Assembly (NCBI GenBank): GCA_016927755.1
Contig: JAFGLZ010000241.1
Span: 1 to 64,000, forward strand
Source: Phycisphaerae bacterium
GTDB taxonomy: Bacteria > Planctomycetota > Phycisphaerae > UBA1845 > JAFGLZ01
Direction: 5' to 3'
Length of the DNA: 64,000 bases
Shown here: piece after piece, positions 9,501-17,059 of the stretch
Numbering within the stretch: position 1 is the stretch's first letter
Layout: each line of letters starts with the position of its first letter
Program-made: the position numbers and the translations under genes
Notes under the pieces: generated by a model
Databases searched by the model: none
Told to the model about the DNA's origin: nothing
Seen by the model: only the letters and a program-made list of their open reading frames with translations

Positions 9501-9995
9501 GCGCACGCGATGTCGTTTGATCGGCGGAGGTGCCTGGAGGCGGGCTGTGACGATTACGCGAGCAAGCCGATCGGGCGAAGGGAACTCGTCGAGAAGATCA
9601 GCAAGCATTTGCCGCGGAGGCCGGGGGAGGCAAGGGGGGGCTCAGCGGGGCCCGCGTTGCTTTTCAGCGATCTGTCCAACGACCCTGACATGGTGGAGCT
9701 GTTGGAGTCGTTCGTGGCGGGACTGCCTGGGAAAGCGGCCGACTTGGAGGCGCTCGTGTCGCGGGGAGACGTGAGTGCCCTGGCTGAACTGGCCCACCAG
9801 CTCAAAGGCGCGGGGGGCGGTTATGGGTTTCCGTCGATCACGGAGGCGGCACGAGAGGTGGAGGCGACGGCTCGGGGCCTCGATACGACGTCTCCCGCGG
9901 AGGACGATCTAAGACGTTTGCGGGGGGACGTGGCCTCTCTGGTCGATCTGTGCATCCGTGCGAGCGAGGCGCGCCAGGGCAATCCCGAGTTCTGA
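6555..9995 (+). CDS. Membrane phosphorelay kinase: Cache-like sensor, PAS, histidine kinase, receiver, HPt
   Basis: 1146 residues. TM1 at about 74-96, an extracytoplasmic Cache-type sensor region, TM2 at about 361-384, a coiled coil, PAS (about 434-556, ending in DITDRKRAEEE), kinase domain with the histidine of NMSHEIRTP near 629, ATPase domain (NLVGNAIKFT, GTGLGLAISKRLADLLGG), receiver near 898-1015 (ILMDMQMPVMDGYEA) and an HPt domain near 1034-1140 with histidine in LAHQLKGAG. All phosphorelay steps are thus in one chain; a separate regulator is needed for output. A short cysteine-containing insert (VICCDRCSEHVAC) follows the phosphoacceptor helix. The GTG start at 6555 is uncertain: the first ~65 residues are low complexity and the ribosome site is weak. 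Confidence 0.88.
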   Translation: MIGPPHASGGPIRAGEHLQIQRHSQEDQAGWPRIRRLTLRAELDPLRDGRFSERNGGAAASGGLPGGRKLRRWLSWTTAAVCGVCVGLLVYGAGMGLGALREENGHQAQHARTLELADDVEDVVFSRFKDVVQALAGCREIVRAASGSVEADSPDTLIALETARRTFGASLVYVMDRQGTVVACTPFEGGETLTSQNYAFRPYFTEAMSGRDCVYPALGVTTHRRGLYFSSPVTAPPSSGPVGVVVAKAGFDLVDALLESQSHPAALVSPDGIVLSSNVEGWLYGCMRPLSAERREELLRSRQFGSQKLLPVGPTLDGETAEWDGVAYRTAWSPVLVAGWRILTLARADATSPLTTSQRRVLLYACGFLGVCLFFILLLVANVVKRRRAELALRQAHDHLEARVDERTRELAKANTDLKSEVAERKRIETMLRGSEERLSDIISFLPDATFVIDCQGRVTAWNRAMEGMTGVKSQDMLGKANHEYALPFYGDRRPMLIDHVLEPRDVVAENYSFIESQGDVLTIEARIRGGSDEPRVVWATAKRLVDADGNVVGAIESVRDITDRKRAEEESRRHTEVLRSKNLQLEAQRQEMKAQQLELVEVNRALKEAKASAEDASRAKSEFLANMSHEIRTPMTAILGFADILREEVICCDRCSEHVACRPRARGAQAVETIQRNGEYLMRILNDILDLSKIEAGRFEVRREACSPVAIVREVESLMRVRAEGLGLSFGIEFEGAQPGRVLTDATRLRQILINLVGNAIKFTSKGGVVLTVRYVGADACGGRTSGKGEMSFEVKDSGIGMSRDQVSGLFQPFQQADTSMTREHGGTGLGLAISKRLADLLGGDIVVDSALGEGSTFTLTISADIPKGGTRWLTREECLRTEGENGGSSGEGHPLGCRLLLAEDGFDNQRLLSMMLSKAGADVTLVENGKEALDRALAAARTSEPFDVILMDMQMPVMDGYEATRALRERGYTGPVIALTAHAMSFDRRRCLEAGCDDYASKPIGRRELVEKISKHLPRRPGEARGGSAGPALLFSDLSNDPDMVELLESFVAGLPGKAADLEALVSRGDVSALAELAHQLKGAGGGYGFPSITEAAREVEATARGLDTTSPAEDDLRRLRGDVASLVDLCIRASEARQGNPEF

Positions 9996-10014
9996 GGTGA
10001 TCTGATCGGAGGCG

Positions 10015-10499
10015 TCACCCCAATAGTTGCTTGACAGCGGCGAGCAGCTCCTGCTGGTCGATCGGCTTGGGGACGAAGCCGTCGGGGGGTGGCACCTGCT
10101 TGCGGGTGCTGATGAACTTCTTGAATTCGTCGGGGTTCCCACCGAAGCCGGTGACGGCGGTGACGATGACGACGGGCGTCTTGGCGAGATCTGGGTCTTC
10201 CTTCATATCGCGGTAGAAACGAACACCGGATTTCTCGGGCATGGAGATGTCGAGGGTGACCAAGTCGGGGCGTTCGGTCCTGAGCTTGTCAAGGGCCTTT
10301 CTGATGGCCTCCGGACTGGCGTCTTTCATGCATTCCTGCAGGGCCTCTTGCCCGAACGTCTCGGCATCATGATGTCGAGGGTGATCAGATCAGGGGACTC
10401 CTTGCGAGCGGCGGTCAAGGCCTGCTCTGCGTCGGTGACGGGACAGACGTCGTGTACTTCGGCCGACGGGAAGCGATTCTTGCCCGTCGGGCCGCACTG
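10015..10499 (-). pseudogene. Broken receiver-domain gene(s), two receiver fragments out of frame
   Basis: The intact 104-residue frame (10329-10015) begins inside a receiver: it has the acceptor strand LVTLDISMPEKSG, the insert QVPPPDGF and the lysine of PKPID, but lacks the first half including the acidic pair that binds Mg2+. Directly upstream in another frame (about 10499-10328) lies a second piece, EQALTAARKESPDLITLDIMMP, which stops soon afterwards. The N-terminal SPEAIRKALDKL of the intact frame resembles the C-terminal tail SSDEIRRALDALKRE of the receiver at 12577. The simplest reading is a deletion or recombination between tandem receiver genes. A small surviving protein cannot be excluded. 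Confidence 0.65.
10461..10493. repeat. Imperfect inverted repeat
   Basis: GGCCGACGGG pairs with CCCGTCGGGCC across a 12-base spacer, with one bulged G. It lies inside the out-of-frame receiver fragment, 18 bases from a second inverted repeat, and may be fortuitous in GC-rich DNA. Confidence 0.4.
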
Positions 10500-10510
10500 A
10501 AAACCAAAAC

Positions 10511-10532
10511 GCTCGCCCGACGTCGGGCGAGC
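10511..10532. repeat. 22-bp perfect palindrome
   Basis: GCTCGCCCGACGTCGGGCGA plus GC is its own reverse complement. On the minus strand it is followed by GTTTTGGTTTT, so it could be a terminator for leftward transcription entering the broken receiver region, or a cruciform or protein site. No minus-strand gene is seen immediately upstream, which makes the purpose unclear. Confidence 0.55.
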
Positions 10533-10969
10533 AACAGGATGATCCCAGGAAAGGTCACTCAGCAGCCGAATCCCTGACTTAATTCAACCTCCCTCGATTG
10601 CCACTCTCGCTGACGATCTACACTCGGAGATTAGGTCGCGGGATTGGAGGGGGAGGTGATCGAGGGTGGGGTAGCTGCTTGCGAGGCTCGCATCCGAGTT
10701 GGAACCATGAGGAGAGTCGGTCCGAGAGTGGACAAGTCCGCATCGCAGGCGGTATCATCACTGGGGGCGAGGTTTGAGCGCGAGGCCCGTGATCGCATTG
10801 CTTGGGTCACGCCGAGTGCGCAACCTGCCACAAGTGCGACATCGCGGGTGCTGGGACGACTGAGTTCGTGTTGGGAGACGCCGTGCTATCCGGCCGGCAA
10901 CCCGAGTAGCCTCAGACCGACGGGGGGATTCGAGGGCTCCACTCTTGATGACGACGCGGACGAGTGTGT
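10533..10969. other. Intergenic region without a convincing gene
   Basis: 437 bases between the palindrome and the receiver at 10970. An open frame of 109 codons at 10644-10973 (+) has no ribosome site, gives a compositionally odd Arg/Ser-rich peptide and overlaps the start of the receiver gene. The promoter of the receiver/kinase operon should lie here. Seen together with the broken receiver gene, this is probably decayed sequence. Confidence 0.5.
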
Positions 10970-11425
10970 ATGAGTGAACCATCCTGCTCGAATAGGAAGA
11001 CGATCGTGGTGGTCGACGACGAGTCGTCGATCATCGCCTATCTGACGACGTTGCTCGAGGACAACGGGTACGAGACGTTTTCGGCCATGGACGCCGAGCA
11101 GGCGCTGGCCGTCATTGGCGATCAGCGGCCGGATCTCATCACGCTGGACATCATGATGCCGAAACACTCGGGTATCGCACTATACCGCGATCTCAAGCTC
11201 GACCCGGGACTTCGAGGAATTCCGGTGGTCTTCGTCACCGCCTTCAACCGGTTGAGCGACGTTGGGCCAGCATCGTTCCACAGAATGATCAAGGATGAAG
11301 GGGTCCCGTCGCCCGAAGCCTATATCGAAAAGCCGGTCGTCGTGGTGGAGTTCCTGGAGACCGTGGCTCGACTGATTGAGCTGGCGGACTCCGAACCCAC
11401 GCCGGGGGGAGGGCCATCGTCATGA
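10970..11425 (+). CDS. Single-domain response regulator (receiver only)
   Basis: 151 residues. Receiver with D16/D17 (VVVDDESS), acceptor D60 (LITLDIMMPKHSG) and the lysine of YIEKPVV. The loop before that lysine carries an insert (GVPSPEAY) similar to the VPPPEGF insert in the receiver fused to the FeS protein at 36409. There is no output domain, so it should act by protein contact or as a phosphate carrier. ATG at 10970 is preferred over GTG at 10964. Its TGA overlaps the next kinase ATG (ATGA), indicating a cognate pair. Confidence 0.85.
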   Translation: MSEPSCSNRKTIVVVDDESSIIAYLTTLLEDNGYETFSAMDAEQALAVIGDQRPDLITLDIMMPKHSGIALYRDLKLDPGLRGIPVVFVTAFNRLSDVGPASFHRMIKDEGVPSPEAYIEKPVVVVEFLETVARLIELADSEPTPGGGPSS

Positions 11426-12537
11426 TCTCCGAGCGGATCAAAAGCTGGATCCGGACGGAACTGTTCGACCAGGTGCCCGTGAGCATCTGTGTGATCGACC
11501 GGGACCTCCGGATCGTCGAGGCCAACCGGACCTTCACCGAGACGTTCGGTCCGTGGCACGATCAGCATTGCTTTGCCGTCTACAAGAATCGAACGGAGCG
11601 TTGCGAGGACTGTGCGGCCGCGACGACGTTTTCCGACGGCAAGACGCGGAATCGCGAGGAACAAGGGCCGGACGCGTCCGAGGGAAAGCCGACGCACTAC
11701 TTGGTGCACATGGTGCCGCTGATTCGCGAAGATGGAGAGGTCCGCTATATCATCGAGATGTCGACCGACATCAGCGAGATGAAGCGGCTGCAGCAAGAGA
11801 AGTTGACAGCCGAGCGATTGGCCGCGGTGGGGCAGACGGTGGCTGGTCTTGCCCACGGCATCAAGAACGTCACCATGGGATTAGAGGGGGGGATGTATGT
11901 TCTCAACTCCGGTATCAAGCGCAATAGCGGAGATCGGATGCAGCAGGGATTGGAGATGCTGGACAGCAACATCGCTCGCATATCGTCCTTCGTAAAGGAG
12001 TTCCTAGACTTCGCGAAAGGACGGACACCGCACGTCGCGCTCGTGGACCCTAACCGGATCGCCCGAGAGGTCACCGAGCTCTTCCGCGGCACGGCTGCGC
12101 GGTCGGGCATCAGGGTACAGGCCAAGTTCGACGAAAGCATCGCCAAAGCCCCATTGGACGAGGAAGGCATCCATACGTGCCTGACCAATCTGGTCTCGAA
12201 CGCCCTGGACGCGTGCGAGATGAGCAACAAGGAGGACCGTTGCGTCACAGTGACCACGCGTGAGGCAGACGGCACGTTGGTATATGAGGTAGCTGACGAC
12301 GGCTGCGGTATGGAGTACGATGTCAAGCAGAAGGTCTTCACCGGCTTCTTCTCGACGAAGGAATCGGGCAAGGGGACGGGACTGGGGTTGCTGACGACGC
12401 GAAAGATCGTCCAGGAGCACGGTGGCAAGATCTCGTTCGAGTCTGCCGAGGAAGAAGGTTCTGTGTTTCGTCTGGAGTTTCCGCGGAGTCGCCTTCCCGA
12501 GCCGACGGGCAAGGTGGATGCGGAAAAGGACGCGTGA
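11422..12537 (+). CDS. PAS histidine kinase with cysteine motif
   Basis: 371 residues, cytoplasmic. PAS at about 15-118 with C50, C61 and C64 in the pattern C-x10-C-x2-C followed by a TFSDG segment. The phosphoacceptor is H145 in GLAHGIKNV: the usual acidic residue after the histidine is a glycine, as in the kinase at 38150 (ISHGIKG). The ATPase domain has NLVSNALDACE and GKGTGLGLLTTRKIV. There is no receiver or membrane segment. It overlaps the upstream receiver gene by four bases and is followed 39 bases later by another receiver, so it sits between two likely partners. The kinase call is firm; the cysteine role is inference. Confidence 0.88.
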   Translation: MISERIKSWIRTELFDQVPVSICVIDRDLRIVEANRTFTETFGPWHDQHCFAVYKNRTERCEDCAAATTFSDGKTRNREEQGPDASEGKPTHYLVHMVPLIREDGEVRYIIEMSTDISEMKRLQQEKLTAERLAAVGQTVAGLAHGIKNVTMGLEGGMYVLNSGIKRNSGDRMQQGLEMLDSNIARISSFVKEFLDFAKGRTPHVALVDPNRIAREVTELFRGTAARSGIRVQAKFDESIAKAPLDEEGIHTCLTNLVSNALDACEMSNKEDRCVTVTTREADGTLVYEVADDGCGMEYDVKQKVFTGFFSTKESGKGTGLGLLTTRKIVQEHGGKISFESAEEEGSVFRLEFPRSRLPEPTGKVDAEKDA

Positions 12538-12576
12538 TCCACGCGTCAATGCCCGACCCACTGAGGAGGACAACAC

Positions 12577-13095
12577 ATGGCACGCGCGGAGGACATGACC
12601 GTTCTCGTGGTGGACGACGAGCCGAACGTGCGGCTGTTTCTCCAGACAGCTCTCGAGGACGCCGGCTTCAGCGTGGTGACGGCGGCAGACGGGGACGAGG
12701 CCCTCGAGATGATCAAGGCCAGGAAGCCCGACTTCATTTCCACGGACTTGGTCATGCCCAACCGATCGGGCCCGAGGCTTCTGTACGAGCTGAAACGAGA
12801 CAAGGCGCTGTCGCGGATTCCCGTGCTCATCGTGACCGCCCACGCCAAGACCGACATGGGGAAAACGGATCTCGAGGACATCATGGCCGACAGCGTCATG
12901 TCGGGCCTGGGAATCTACTTGGAGAAGCCCGTCAAGCCCGCCGCCTACGTGCGACACGTCAAGGAGGCGCTGGGCATCGACCTGACCGAGAACGAGACCG
13001 ACAGGATGGATCTGAGGGACGAGTTGCAGGAGCGCATGCGGAATGCCAGTTCCGATGAAATAAGAAGGGCCCTCGACGCGCTGAAGAGGGAGTAA
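12577..13095 (+). CDS. Single-domain response regulator with C-terminal helical tail
   Basis: 172 residues. Receiver with D13/D14 (VVDDEPN), acceptor D57 (ISTDLVMPNRSG) and the lysine of YLEKPVK, followed by a ~40-residue tail rich in charged residues (LRDELQERMRNASSDEIRRA). The start has a strong AGGAGG site 13-8 bases upstream. The tail motif is echoed at the N-terminus of the broken receiver frame at 10015-10329, which supports a common origin. No output domain; probable partner of the preceding kinase. Confidence 0.85.
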   Translation: MARAEDMTVLVVDDEPNVRLFLQTALEDAGFSVVTAADGDEALEMIKARKPDFISTDLVMPNRSGPRLLYELKRDKALSRIPVLIVTAHAKTDMGKTDLEDIMADSVMSGLGIYLEKPVKPAAYVRHVKEALGIDLTENETDRMDLRDELQERMRNASSDEIRRALDALKRE

Positions 13096-13214
13096 GGGCT
13101 GGGACGAAGCGACATCGAGTTGGACGAGGAAACGCCAGGTGGCGTTCGCACGTTCCGGAAGCGGGGCTGCCGCGATCTCAAGCCACCGTGTGCCGCAAAG
13201 CGAAAGGGAGACCC

Positions 13215-13574
13215 ATGGCCAATGCGAAGCGGATTCTCATCGTTGACGATGACGCGGACATTCGGGCTTATCTCTCCAGCTTGCTCGAGGACAAAGGGTA
13301 CACCACGTCAACGGCTGAGGACGGCGCGGAGGCCCTCAAGAAGGTCCGTCAGGAGAAGCCCGACCTGGTGATTCTCGATCTCATGATGCCCCATCAAACA
13401 GGAACGGATTTCTATCGCAAGATCGTGAGGGACAAGGGACTCAGCGACACGCCAGTTATTGTCGTCAGCGGACTGGCCGGGCGCGAACTGGCCCTCAAGG
13501 AGCCCGCCGCGGTGTTCGACAAACCCATCGATCCCGATGAGTTCATTGCCGCCGTCGAGAAGTGCCTCGGGTGA
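13215..13574 (+). CDS. Single-domain response regulator
   Basis: 119 residues, the minimal receiver length: acidic pair D11/D12 (LIVDDDADI), acceptor D55 (VILDLMMPHQTG) and lysine in FDKPIDPDE. ATG at 13215 follows AAAGGGAGA. The 119-base spacer after the previous receiver contains a small perfect hairpin (AACGCC-AGGT-GGCGTT, 13131-13146). It is the last signalling gene before the electron-transfer operon that begins 161 bases downstream. Confidence 0.85.
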   Translation: MANAKRILIVDDDADIRAYLSSLLEDKGYTTSTAEDGAEALKKVRQEKPDLVILDLMMPHQTGTDFYRKIVRDKGLSDTPVIVVSGLAGRELALKEPAAVFDKPIDPDEFIAAVEKCLG

Positions 13575-13735
13575 ATCAGCGTGCGGCAAGATGACGTTGG
13601 CGTGGCACATGCCGACGCCTGCCAATCTTGACGCCTGTGAGACGAGTAGCGAGAATGATTGTCTCAGACCCACCACTCACGAACAGCAGGGCGCGTTGGC
13701 CCATCCCTCAGACATAGACAGCGAGGAGCAGAGAC

Positions 13736-14986
13736 GTGTTGGACAGAACCGGCTGGGATTGGGAGACCCACAAGAAGCCCATCGCGGACGTGCGGGAGAT
13801 TCGGTCGACCTATGAGGAAGTCCGTGAGTTTGTCGTCAGTGATGATGGCGAGAAGATCGCTGCGCCGGTCAAAGGGGACGAGGGCTTCACGCCCTGCGTG
13901 AACGGCACCCTCTGGGATGTGGTTTTCGATAAGGCCTGGTCGTTGAGGTTCCTGCCGGACCAGCGGCTGTTTGCCATCGTGATGAAGGACGACAAGTGGT
14001 CGGTGGGGGTGGACGGACAGGTTTGGGACGAGAAGTTCGAATACGCGTGGAACCCCCAATTCAGTGCCGACGGCAGGCACATTGCCATTCAGATCAAGAA
14101 GGGGATGGACTACTCGCTGATGGTGGACGGCAAGCCCTGGGAGAACTGGTTCCGGTCGATACGGGAGTTCGCGATCAGCCCGGACGGCGGAACCGTGGCT
14201 GCGGCCGTCCAGGTCGAACCGCTTAAAGAGCCGGATACCGAGAAATTCCTCGAAGGTGTCTGGGGCGTCGCGGTAAACGACGAGGTGTGGGACGGGAAGT
14301 ACCTCAACGTGTGGGGACCGGCCGCGATGGACGGCGGGAAGGTTGCCGCGGAGGTGCGGCTCGGCATCAATGAGTTCTCCGTGATCCAGGACGGGACCGT
14401 CTGGCCGGGCCGCTACGGCATGATCTGGGAGCCCTGCTTCACCCCCTCGGGCTCCGTGCTCGTCCCGGTCAAGCTGCCTGGGGGATGGACGCTGGCCAAG
14501 GACAGTCAGACCATCTGGAATGGGAGATTCGCGCAGCTCTTTCGGGTCAAGCTCAGCCCCGATGCCTCCCGTGTCGCGGCCGTTGCCTCTCCCGAGTTTG
14601 GCAGGTGGACGGTCGTGGTGGACGACTGCCCCTGGCCGGTCACATGGGGTGACGCGGTGCTCGACCCGGTCTTCAGCGCGGACGGCAAACGGGTGGCTGC
14701 GGTGGTTCGAGACAATGGCGCGTGGACCATCGCGGTCGACGGTCAGCCGTGGAGCGCAACGTTCGACATGGTCTGGGACCCCGTCTTCAGCCCGGGTGGC
14801 GACCGGGTAGTGGCAAAGGTCGAGAAGGATGGTGTTTACGGTCTTGTGATGGGCGGTCGGGTTTGGCAACACGGCTATGAGATGCTCTGGGATCCGGTCT
14901 TCAGCCCCGACGGGAAGAAGCTCTTGATTCGGGGCGTCCAAGCCGGTATGTACGTTCGGTCCGTGGTTTCCCTAGGCGCCTCTTGA
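13736..14986 (+). CDS. tmcD: TmcD-like repeat (beta-propeller) protein of the electron-transfer complex
   Basis: 416 residues built from about eight repeats of a unit like VDGQPWxxxFDMVWDPVFSP followed by a DGxxVAAVV strand; this looks like a TolB/WD-type propeller. No signal peptide or membrane segment, so probably cytoplasmic. TmcD is the soluble subunit of the Tmc complex of sulfate reducers; the assignment rests on the repeat type and on the tmcC- and tmcB-like genes that follow. It begins with GTG at 13736 after GAGGAG. Its TGA at 14984-14986 lies 29 bases before the TmcC-like ATG. The function of the propeller is not known; a protein-docking role is inferred. Confidence 0.68.
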   Translation: MLDRTGWDWETHKKPIADVREIRSTYEEVREFVVSDDGEKIAAPVKGDEGFTPCVNGTLWDVVFDKAWSLRFLPDQRLFAIVMKDDKWSVGVDGQVWDEKFEYAWNPQFSADGRHIAIQIKKGMDYSLMVDGKPWENWFRSIREFAISPDGGTVAAAVQVEPLKEPDTEKFLEGVWGVAVNDEVWDGKYLNVWGPAAMDGGKVAAEVRLGINEFSVIQDGTVWPGRYGMIWEPCFTPSGSVLVPVKLPGGWTLAKDSQTIWNGRFAQLFRVKLSPDASRVAAVASPEFGRWTVVVDDCPWPVTWGDAVLDPVFSADGKRVAAVVRDNGAWTIAVDGQPWSATFDMVWDPVFSPGGDRVVAKVEKDGVYGLVMGGRVWQHGYEMLWDPVFSPDGKKLLIRGVQAGMYVRSVVSLGAS

Positions 14987-15015
14987 GCCCGACGGTAGGC
15001 TACGGGGAGCGAAAG

Positions 15016-15663
15016 ATGTACGAATTTGCGCGTGGCCCGCTAGTATGGATAGCTTTTGCCGTTTTTTTTGCGGGTGCTGCCTACAAGCTGTGGCGGATGT
15101 TCGCCCTGGCCAAGAAGGAACGGGTCGTATTCCCGTATATGGACCTGAAGTTCGCCGCGCGCTCCGTCGCTCACTGGCTGGTTCCGTTTGGCAGTCGCAA
15201 CATGCGGCTGCATCCGGGAATGACGCTGGCGACGTTCGCGTTCCACATCTGCCTGGTGGTGACGCCGATCTTCCTGATGGCCCATAACGTGCTGTGGCAT
15301 GAGTCGTGGGGCGTCAGGTTGCCGGCCCTACCCGAGCACGTGGCGGACGCGATGACGTTCGTGGTCATTCTCGTTGCCCTGTTTCTGGTGGCGCGTCGGA
15401 TGTTCACGCCTGCGGTGGCCTACGTGACGTACTGGTCCGATTGGGTCGTTCTGCTGATCGCGGTCGGTCCCTTCATCACCGGTTTTCTGGCCACACAGGG
15501 CTGGTTCCCTTACGACGCAATGCTCCTCCTGCATATCTTCAGCGGGGCGTTGTGGCTTGCGGCGATTCCGTTCACGCGGCTCAGCCACATGCTGTACTTC
15601 GTTTTCACGCGGGCCTACATGGGATGTGAGTTCGGGGGCGTTCGGAACGCGAAAGACTGGTAG
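15016..15663 (+). CDS. tmcC: TmcC/HmcE-like membrane cytochrome b subunit
   Basis: 215 residues with about five membrane helices, of the nitrate-reductase-gamma type that binds two haems b through histidines in the helices (for example AFHICLV, LLLHIFSG). In Tmc/Hmc complexes this subunit passes electrons between the quinone pool or periplasmic cytochrome and the cytoplasmic FeS subunit. ATG at 15016 is chosen because GGGGAGC precedes it and the first helix starts soon after; an in-frame TTG at 14983 is less likely. A paralogue lies at 35620-36321. Confidence 0.8.
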   Translation: MYEFARGPLVWIAFAVFFAGAAYKLWRMFALAKKERVVFPYMDLKFAARSVAHWLVPFGSRNMRLHPGMTLATFAFHICLVVTPIFLMAHNVLWHESWGVRLPALPEHVADAMTFVVILVALFLVARRMFTPAVAYVTYWSDWVVLLIAVGPFITGFLATQGWFPYDAMLLLHIFSGALWLAAIPFTRLSHMLYFVFTRAYMGCEFGGVRNAKDW

Positions 15664-15683
15664 CCGTAGGGAAAAGGTGGCCC

Positions 15684-17042
15684 ATGGATGAAGTTCAGCG
15701 GCCCGATGTGGTTGATCCGGGTCTCGATGAGACGATCAAGAAGATCACGCCGGAGCTCATAGAGAAGACGGTCAACGAAGTCTTGACGAAGGAGTGCGCC
15801 GCGCGGCTGAAGACCTACATCGAGACCTGCGTGCACTGCGGGCTCTGCGCGGACGCGTGTCATTTCTGCCTCTCCCACGACGGGGATCCGAGCTACTCAC
15901 CGGTCGGCAAGGTGAAGAACACGCTGTGGGAGATCCTCCGGCGTAAGGGCAGGGTCAGCCCAGAGTTCATCAAGCAGGCCGCACGGATCGCCTACACCGA
16001 ATGCAACGCCTGCCGCCGCTGCAGCATGTACTGTCCGTTCGGCATCGACATCGCCTATCTCCTCATGACGGTGCGTCGCATCTGCAGCCTGATGTACGTG
16101 GTCCCTCAGTACCTTCAGGACACCGTGAACAGCCATGCGGCGACTATGAATCAGATGTGGGTTCAGACCGACGAGTGGATCGATACGCTGATGTGGCAGG
16201 AAGAGGAAGCGGCGATGGAGGTCAAGCAGTCCCGAATCCCGCTTGAGGTCGAGGGTGCGGGCTTCATGTACTCGGTCATCGGACCTGAGCCGAAGATCCT
16301 CGCCCAGCTTCTGGGGTACTTCGCCCAGATCATGGCGGTGGTGAATTACAACTGCCGAAAGAACGGGGAGCCTGAGCTGACCTGGACCATGCCCGCCACC
16401 GACGGATGGGACAACAGCAACATGGCGATGTACTCGGGCGACTTCGAGACGATGGGGCGGGTGGAGCGTTTGCACTGGGACACGGCCATGCGGCTCAAGG
16501 TCAAGCGCGTGGTGATGGGGGAATGCGGGCACGCGTTCCGCGGCGCGGTCTATGACGGCCCGAAGTGGGTGGGATGGCATCACACCCCCATCCCGATGGT
16601 CCACGCGGTCGATTTCTACCACGAGATCATCTCGAGCGGAAAGATCAAGATCGCCAAAAAATACGAGAAGCCCATTACGGTTCAGGACCCGTGCAACATC
16701 GTTCGCGGGCGCGGGCTTGGGAAGAAGCTGCGGTACATCATGGAAGCCGCGTGCGCGGATTTCCGGGACGTAGAGCCTCGCTTCGAGCACAACTACTGCT
16801 GCGGCGCGGGCGGAGACGCGGTCAATTGTGGGCCCCCGTGGACGCGCACCAGAGTCCGGGGAAACCGCGTCAAGGCCGAACAGCTCGAGGCCACCCGCGC
16901 TGAGATCGTCGTGACCCCTTGCCACAACTGCCACAGCGGCATCGAGGACATCATCAAGGGGTACAAGCTCGGCATGCACGTCAAGTTCTTTAGTGAGATC
17001 CTGGTGGAAGTGATGGAAATCCCCGAGGAACTCAAGGTCTAG
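15684..17042 (+). CDS. tmcB: TmcB/HmcF-like iron-sulfur protein (HdrD type, CCG domains)
   Basis: 452 residues. Two [4Fe-4S] ferredoxin motifs: C49-x2-C-x2-C-x3-C (CVHCGLCADAC) and, near 107-117, CNACRRCSMYCP. The C-terminal part carries the cysteine-rich CCG-type segments DPCN, NYCCGAGG and TPCHNCHSG that hold the catalytic cluster in heterodisulfide reductase subunit D. No membrane segment; it should sit on the cytoplasmic side bound to the TmcC-like subunit. The text matches the TmcB pattern closely (ECNACRRC, CPFGIDIAYL, MGECGHAFR). AAAGGTGG precedes the ATG. Whether the substrate is a disulfide, as in Hdr, is open. Confidence 0.85.
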   Translation: MDEVQRPDVVDPGLDETIKKITPELIEKTVNEVLTKECAARLKTYIETCVHCGLCADACHFCLSHDGDPSYSPVGKVKNTLWEILRRKGRVSPEFIKQAARIAYTECNACRRCSMYCPFGIDIAYLLMTVRRICSLMYVVPQYLQDTVNSHAATMNQMWVQTDEWIDTLMWQEEEAAMEVKQSRIPLEVEGAGFMYSVIGPEPKILAQLLGYFAQIMAVVNYNCRKNGEPELTWTMPATDGWDNSNMAMYSGDFETMGRVERLHWDTAMRLKVKRVVMGECGHAFRGAVYDGPKWVGWHHTPIPMVHAVDFYHEIISSGKIKIAKKYEKPITVQDPCNIVRGRGLGKKLRYIMEAACADFRDVEPRFEHNYCCGAGGDAVNCGPPWTRTRVRGNRVKAEQLEATRAEIVVTPCHNCHSGIEDIIKGYKLGMHVKFFSEILVEVMEIPEELKV

Positions 17043-17059
17043 CTGGACGGGACAGGGAT

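Noticed and set aside
10644..10973. 109-codon plus-strand frame before the first receiver gene
   Set aside because: No ribosome site, odd composition, overlaps the receiver start.
13736..14986. TmcD-like repeats as a TolB periplasmic protein
   Set aside because: No signal peptide, no N-terminal TolB domain, and the tmcC/tmcB neighbours fit the cytoplasmic TmcD role better.
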